Origin: Mycoplasmatota bacterium
GTDB taxonomy: Bacteria > Bacillota_I > Bacilli_A > Izemoplasmatales > Izemoplasmataceae
Direction: 5' to 3'
NCBI GenBank assembly: GCA_030636545.1
Contig: DAOVWR010000034.1
Span: 1 to 10,921 of the forward strand
DNA: 10,921 nt
The stretch's first letter is position 1; the number at the start of each line of letters is the position of its first letter. Both the position numbers and the translations under genes were made by a program. The notes beneath the pieces were generated by a model, which saw nothing but the letters and a program-made list of their open reading frames with translations, did no database searches and was not told the DNA's origin. Below are positions 7,214 through 10,921 of this stretch, one piece after another.

Positions 7214-8233
7214 ATGTTTCAAATCAAAGAAGTTATTTTAGACAACGAAAGAGATTTATTAATCTCATTCTTAAAAAAACATGATTTTGAATATGAATAT
7301 GATATTACATATTCCATTTTAGTATACGATGAAGATAAACTAGTAGCGACATCCTCATTAGCCAACAATGTCATGAAATGCTTTTTAGTTATAAAAGAAT
7401 ATACTAATCAAAATATCACTAACTTAATGTTTTCTCATTTAGTAAATTATATGAGCCAATTAAATATCTTTCATTATTTTGTTTATACAATCCCAAGAAA
7501 TGAATTAATCTTTACTAGTCTTAATATGAAAACAATCGTAATGACAATGAATACTGTCTTACTTGAAGGTGGAGACGAGATTATTAATGTTCTTACTAAT
7601 CTTAGAGATGAATACGCACTAAGCGATAATAAAAAAGCCGCTGTAATGATTAATGCTAATCCAATGACATTAGGACATTTATACTTAATTGAAACTGCTT
7701 CAAAAGAAAACAAAGAAGTACTTGTTTTTGTTGTTAGTGAAGATTTATCAAGTTTTCCGTTTCTTGATCGTTTTGAAATTATTAAATCAGCAACCTCATA
7801 TTTAAAAAATGTCACAGTACTACCGACATTATCATATTTGGTATCAAAAATCACTTTCCCAAAATACTTCTTAAAAGAAGACCAACTAATTAAAGATGAA
7901 CAAACATTAATAGATGTATTAGTTTATAAACAATACTATGAAAAAATCTTTAATATAAACATTAGATATTTAGGAGAAGAACCTTTCTCGTTTAATACGA
8001 ATAAATATAACCAAGTTTTAAAAACCTACTTAGGTAGCCATGTTAAGATAATAAAAAGAAAAAAAATTGGTGAAAAGATTGTTAGTGCTTCTCTCGTTAG
8101 AAAATTACTAAAAGAAAATAATACTGAAGAAATAAAAAAATATGTTCCGCTTGCTACTTATGAATATTTAGTAAGTGAAAAGGGACAATTAGTAGTAAAA
8201 AGAATTAAAGAACATAGTTTAGGTAGACACTAG
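7214..8233 (+). CDS. citC: [citrate/citramalate lyase] acetate:SH-ACP ligase (AMP-forming)
   Basis: This ligase activates the lyase by acetylating the thiol of the ACP prosthetic group with acetate and ATP. The 339 residues have the usual two-part layout: a GNAT-like N-terminal region (about 1-135) and a C-terminal nucleotidyltransferase-fold domain. The latter contains the ATP-binding HxGH-type motif NPMTLGH (149-155), the block GEEPFSFNTNKYNQ (254-267), and the ISGTxVR-like SASLVR (291-296). The motifs are intact, so it should be active. The N-terminal half is diverged and reads less clearly as an acetyltransferase, as is common in CitC. The stop TAG shares its last base with the GTG start of citXG, implying translational coupling. 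Confidence 0.94.
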   Translation: MFQIKEVILDNERDLLISFLKKHDFEYEYDITYSILVYDEDKLVATSSLANNVMKCFLVIKEYTNQNITNLMFSHLVNYMSQLNIFHYFVYTIPRNELIFTSLNMKTIVMTMNTVLLEGGDEIINVLTNLRDEYALSDNKKAAVMINANPMTLGHLYLIETASKENKEVLVFVVSEDLSSFPFLDRFEIIKSATSYLKNVTVLPTLSYLVSKITFPKYFLKEDQLIKDEQTLIDVLVYKQYYEKIFNINIRYLGEEPFSFNTNKYNQVLKTYLGSHVKIIKRKKIGEKIVSASLVRKLLKENNTEEIKKYVPLATYEYLVSEKGQLVVKRIKEHSLGRH

Positions 8234-9513
8234 TGTCTTTAATTCTAGAAGCAAGAGAGAAAAGAGCACAGCATATCGAAGAGCTAATGAGAGAATTCAA
8301 ATATAAAACAATCATAATTTTAAAATCAAATGTGCCAGGAGCTGACAAAAATCCAAACAGATTAAAATTTATTTGTAATCTTTATGATTCTTTTATCCGA
8401 AAAGAATTTAAATTAAAGATTACTACTAAAGCTAAAGTTGGTTCAGCTGATGGAAATTACGTTTATTATGTTGTTGAAGAAGAAGGAAATATAGTTAAAG
8501 AGAAAACAATCCTAATTGAAGAAGCAAACGTATTAGGAAAATTAGTTGATATTGATGTTTATAATGAAGTATCAATTACGAGATCTCAGTTAGAATGTGA
8601 AATGAGAAAATGTTTAATTTGTGATAATTATTCTCATGTATGTGTTCGGAACCAAACACACACACAAGAAGAACTTTTTGCGAAGATCGACGAAATTACA
8701 CAGAATTACTTAGTAAATTTAATCTTAAATAAAACAATAAAATGTATCTACTGTGAACTAGATCTTTATCCAAAATTCGGACTAGTTTCAAGCCATGATT
8801 GTGGTGCTCATTCTGATATGGATTTTCAAATGTTTGTGAACAGCACATTCGCAATTAAGCCTTACCTAAAGGAATTTATCCTTTATGGACTCAATGGTGC
8901 TGAAAATCCTAAAAAACTCCAGGAAATTGGTATTAAAGCTGAAGAAGCAATGTTTAAGGTTACTAATAATGTCAACACTCAAAAAGGATTAATATTTATC
9001 CTTGGTATCTTTTTACCAGTTATGTCCAAAGCTATTCGTAATAATTTAGGACAAACATTTATTAAAAGAGAAATTATTAAGATTAGCGAATTAATAATTG
9101 GTGATTACTATGAAAATATTACAAGTAAACCTAATAAATCACATGGTGATGAGGTTTACCTAAAATATAATATAAAAGGTATAAGAGGAGAAGTCTTGAA
9201 CGGACTGAAGATGGTTTTTGATATTCCAAGTTATCGAGATAGACCTCAAGAGTATATGCATTTAGAATATTTAATTCATCTAATGAGTTTATTAGATGAT
9301 ACAACAATTGTTCACCGTACTAATTTTGAAACACTGCAAAGTGTTAAAAATAAGATGAGTGAGATAGTCAAAGCAGGAGGATATACCAACAATATAGCTC
9401 TCATCTCTAACTTAAGTAATGAGTATATTGGGAAAAATATTTCACCTGGTGGAAGTGCTGACATGCTTGTAGTTAAGATGATATATGAAGAAATGAAATA
9501 TCTGTTAAGATGA
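8233..9513 (+). CDS. citXG: CitX-CitG fusion: holo-ACP synthase joined to triphosphoribosyl-dephospho-CoA synthase
   Basis: One 426-residue protein carries both steps that build and attach the lyase prosthetic group. The N-terminal CitX domain (about 1-155) transfers the phosphoribosyl-dephospho-CoA unit to the CitD serine; it shows GKLVDIDVY (102-110) and RKCLIC (125-130). The C-terminal CitG domain (about 160-426) makes triphosphoribosyl-dephospho-CoA from dephospho-CoA and ATP. It shows LYPKFGLVSSHDCGAHSDMD (178-197), KGLIFILG, SHGDEVYLKYNIKGIRGE (303-320) and a late PGGSADML. The usual GVNTHKG motif reads NVNTQKG (246-252), with Q250 in place of His. The start is GTG at 8233 after AGGTAG (8221-8226). 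Such fusions are known, for example in Haemophilus influenzae. It is the last gene of the operon. Confidence 0.93.
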   Translation: MSLILEAREKRAQHIEELMREFKYKTIIILKSNVPGADKNPNRLKFICNLYDSFIRKEFKLKITTKAKVGSADGNYVYYVVEEEGNIVKEKTILIEEANVLGKLVDIDVYNEVSITRSQLECEMRKCLICDNYSHVCVRNQTHTQEELFAKIDEITQNYLVNLILNKTIKCIYCELDLYPKFGLVSSHDCGAHSDMDFQMFVNSTFAIKPYLKEFILYGLNGAENPKKLQEIGIKAEEAMFKVTNNVNTQKGLIFILGIFLPVMSKAIRNNLGQTFIKREIIKISELIIGDYYENITSKPNKSHGDEVYLKYNIKGIRGEVLNGLKMVFDIPSYRDRPQEYMHLEYLIHLMSLLDDTTIVHRTNFETLQSVKNKMSEIVKAGGYTNNIALISNLSNEYIGKNISPGGSADMLVVKMIYEEMKYLLR

Positions 9514-9522
9514 TTGATAAAT

Positions 9523-9558
9523 AAAAATAACTCACATAATTATGCGAGTTATTTTTTT
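9523..9558. terminator. bidirectional intrinsic terminator between convergent citXG and the radical SAM gene
   Basis: The arms 9523-9533 and 9546-9556 are perfectly complementary over 11 pairs. One mismatch (9534/9545) follows, then three more pairs (CAT/ATG) around the loop AATT. A T-run extends to 9558 on the plus side and an A-rich stretch precedes the left arm, giving a weaker U-rich tail for the minus strand. It ends the nine-gene operon and probably also the convergent gene, whose stop codon (9549-9551) lies inside the right arm. Confidence 0.85.
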
Positions 9559-10484
9559 ATGTAGTTAATACCTTGATAACTGTTTTTGCTTCTTAATGTC
9601 TTATCGATTTCATTCATAATTACAAATTTCTTTCTACTCCATTCAGGAACAATTAATAAATCAGTTGGAGAGTCTCCCGTTAATCTATGGATAATAATAT
9701 TTGGGTTAAGAATCTCAATCTGTGAAACTGTGATATCAACATACTCTTTTAGTGTCAACATTTTAAAAGGTTCCTTTAAATACATGTTTCCAAGTTTAGT
9801 ATTTTTCATGACATGTAACAAGTGAATTTTGATGCCTTGAATACCTAATGTATTTAGATGTTCAACAGTTTCTAACATTTCTTGTTTTGTTTCAATATGG
9901 AATCCGTTAATGATGTGAACAACTACTTCGATATTTCTCTTTCGTAACTCTTTAACTGCCCGATCAAAACAGGCTAGTGAATGTCCTCTATTAATGAACA
10001 CTGAAGTTTTATCATGGATTGACTGTAATCCAAGTTCTATTTGAAGGTAAGTTCTTTTATTTAGTTCAGACAGCAAATCATAAATTTCAGTATTTAAGGC
10101 ATCACACCTTGTACCAATACTTAGGCCGATTATCTTGTCATCTAATGATAATGCAGTTTCGTATAAATATCTTAATCTAGCTACTGTATCATATGTGTTT
10201 GTATTTGCTTGGAAGTAGGCAATATATAACCCATCATCCCATTTGTTATGCATTAATTCTTTCACTTGGTTAAACTGATCTTTTAATGAGGATTCTTTAT
10301 TTCCTGCGAAATCACCACTACCTAATTCGCTGCAATAAATACACCCACCATACCCACTTTTTCCATCTTTATTAGGACAAGTAAAATTACCGTTTAAAGC
10401 TATTTTAAAAACCTTTTTACCGAACTTATTACGGTAAAAAGCATTTAAAGTATTATACGGTTTCTCTTTTGTCATTAAATTCAT
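9549..10484 (-). CDS. radical SAM protein of the YhcC/YtqA (TIGR01212) family
   Basis: This cytoplasmic iron-sulfur protein of 311 residues resembles E. coli YhcC and Bacillus YtqA, relatives of the Elp3 radical SAM domain. The cluster-binding cysteines follow the family's wide spacing: C36, C48 and C51 (Cx11Cx2C), in CPNKDGKSGYGGCIYC, followed by the hallmark SELGSGDFAG. Later blocks YIAYFQANTNTY, GLSIGTRCD, LQIELGLQS and IKIHLLHVMKNT fit the TIM-barrel core. The precise reaction is not established to my knowledge. ATG 10484 is chosen because AGGTGA (10490-10495) lies five bases before it; the in-frame GTG at 10493 is inside that site, and a further ATG exists at 10475. It is convergent with the operon, is unlikely to belong to the glutamate pathway, and has its own promoter. 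Confidence 0.93.
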   Translation of the reverse strand: MNLMTKEKPYNTLNAFYRNKFGKKVFKIALNGNFTCPNKDGKSGYGGCIYCSELGSGDFAGNKESSLKDQFNQVKELMHNKWDDGLYIAYFQANTNTYDTVARLRYLYETALSLDDKIIGLSIGTRCDALNTEIYDLLSELNKRTYLQIELGLQSIHDKTSVFINRGHSLACFDRAVKELRKRNIEVVVHIINGFHIETKQEMLETVEHLNTLGIQGIKIHLLHVMKNTKLGNMYLKEPFKMLTLKEYVDITVSQIEILNPNIIIHRLTGDSPTDLLIVPEWSRKKFVIMNEIDKTLRSKNSYQGINYIKK

Positions 10485-10489
10485 AAAAA

Positions 10490-10510
10490 TCACCTACATA
10501 TATTTTAACA
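10490..10510 (-). promoter_or_regulatory. compact promoter and ribosome-binding site for the radical SAM gene
   Basis: Read on the minus strand this is TGTTAAAAT (extended -10, 10510-10502), six bases, then AGGTGA (10495-10490), five bases before ATG 10484. No good -35 is visible 17 bases upstream, which suits an extended -10 promoter. Initiation about seven bases after the -10 would fall at the ribosome-binding site itself, giving a very short leader. Confidence 0.45.
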
Positions 10511-10514
10511 CATA

Positions 10515-10557
10515 TTGGGAAAAAGAGACTGTTATATGTTATAATAACAAAAGGTGA
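10515..10557 (+). promoter_or_regulatory. compact promoter and ribosome-binding site for the right-edge gene
   Basis: TGTTATAAT (10537-10545) is a consensus -10 with the TG extension. A possible -35, TTGGGA (10515-10520), is 19 bases upstream. AGGTGA (10552-10557) follows the -10 after six bases and precedes ATG 10563 by five, so the predicted leader is only about ten bases long. The layout is identical to that of the divergent radical SAM gene. Confidence 0.6.
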
Positions 10558-10562
10558 TAATT

Positions 10563-10921
10563 ATGTTTAAACGCATTAGAGATTCTTTAGTATATCCAAA
10601 AGAAATATTAAACTATCGAAAAGACCATATTCTTTTTGTTTTACTTTATATTGCCTTTTTTGCTTTATTATTATCATCTAGATCTGTGATTGATGTTATT
10701 AAGTATGATGGGTTAACTAGCGCATATAAAGCAAGCATTGAAGAAGAGATGACAATCGTATCTCAAGACTGTGAAATCCTTGATGCTACGTTAGTATGCG
10801 ATGGAGAACACTACATTAATCTTTATAGTGATCCATTATTTACTATTTATTTATATTCTGGAGATATCGCACTCTTATCAGAATATCCTAGTGATAATTA
10901 CTCTATCATTATTAATGATGA
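10563..10921 (+). CDS. N-terminal part of a membrane protein, DUF1189-like (truncated by the window edge)
   Basis: The frame runs from ATG 10563 off the right edge, giving 119 complete codons. A basic N-terminus (MFKRIRDSLVYPKEILNYRK) precedes a clear hydrophobic segment at about residues 23-39 (ILFVLLYIAFFALLL). A polar, acidic stretch follows that would lie on the outer face, with two cysteines at positions 70 and 79. The opening (a start of the type FxxxxxSLxxPKxI, then a first membrane helix) resembles DUF1189 membrane proteins of low-GC Gram-positive bacteria; this is a resemblance only. Function is unknown. A strong extended -10 and an AGGTGA site support the start. It is divergent from the radical SAM gene, and its C-terminus cannot be judged here. 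Confidence 0.75.
   Translation, partial: MFKRIRDSLVYPKEILNYRKDHILFVLLYIAFFALLLSSRSVIDVIKYDGLTSAYKASIEEEMTIVSQDCEILDATLVCDGEHYINLYSDPLFTIYLYSGDIALLSEYPSDNYSIIIND

Noticed and set aside
7483..7854. 123-codon open frame on the minus strand
   Set aside because: It is antisense within citC, covering the conserved NPMTLGH region, with no recognisable protein features.
8656..8665. Short CA dinucleotide repeat as a phase-variation tract in citXG
   Set aside because: Only about five units long and encoding ordinary family-compatible residues (QTHTQ); too short to argue for slippage control.
9511..9513. TGA read as tryptophan (Mycoplasma-type code)
   Set aside because: TGG encodes the conserved tryptophans (for example in glmE), and TGA ends citXG at the expected family C-terminus just before a terminator.

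Overview
The window is AT-rich, tightly packed bacterial DNA. Ribosome-binding sites are strong (AAGGAG and AGGTGA types), and TGG encodes Trp while TGA is used as a stop, so the code is the standard bacterial one. The gene content points to an anaerobic amino-acid fermenter of the low-GC Gram-positive kind (Bacillota or relatives such as the Haloplasma/Turicibacter/Izemoplasma area). That placement is inferred from composition, signals and metabolism only; no phylogenetic marker is present.

Positions 182-9513 hold nine same-strand genes with gaps of 12 bases or less, or short overlaps, which read as one operon: glmS, glmL, glmE, mal, citD, citE, citF, citC and a fused citXG. The first four convert L-glutamate to (2S,3S)-3-methylaspartate (adenosylcobalamin-dependent glutamate mutase GlmES, with GlmL as its ATPase-fold partner) and then to mesaconate plus ammonia (methylaspartate ammonia-lyase). 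The next five encode a complete citrate-lyase-type enzyme: acyl carrier protein, beta and alpha subunits, acetylating ligase, and a fusion that makes and attaches the prosthetic group. In this context the lyase most likely cleaves (S)-citramalate to acetate and pyruvate. Together the genes form the methylaspartate route of glutamate fermentation, lacking only the mesaconate hydratase step, which must be encoded outside the window.

Positions 1-181 hold the apparent 3' end of an unidentified upstream gene, a candidate promoter overlapping its stop codon, and a near-perfect hairpin with a T-run just before the glmS ribosome-binding site. The operon ends at a bidirectional hairpin terminator (about 9523-9558), whose right arm also encodes the end of a convergent radical SAM gene of the YhcC/YtqA type (minus strand, 9549-10484). 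A 78-base divergent spacer then leads to a truncated membrane-protein gene running off the right edge (10563 onward). The two divergent genes carry the same compact start module: extended -10, six bases, AGGTGA, five bases, ATG.

The most useful observations are the assignment of the citrate-lyase genes to citramalate, the absent mesaconase, the promoter/hairpin layout before glmS, the matching divergent start modules, the recurrent in-frame GTG inside AGGTGA ribosome-binding sites, and the change of ribosome-binding-site style between the glm-mal and cit halves. No mobile element, CRISPR array, tRNA or rRNA was seen.
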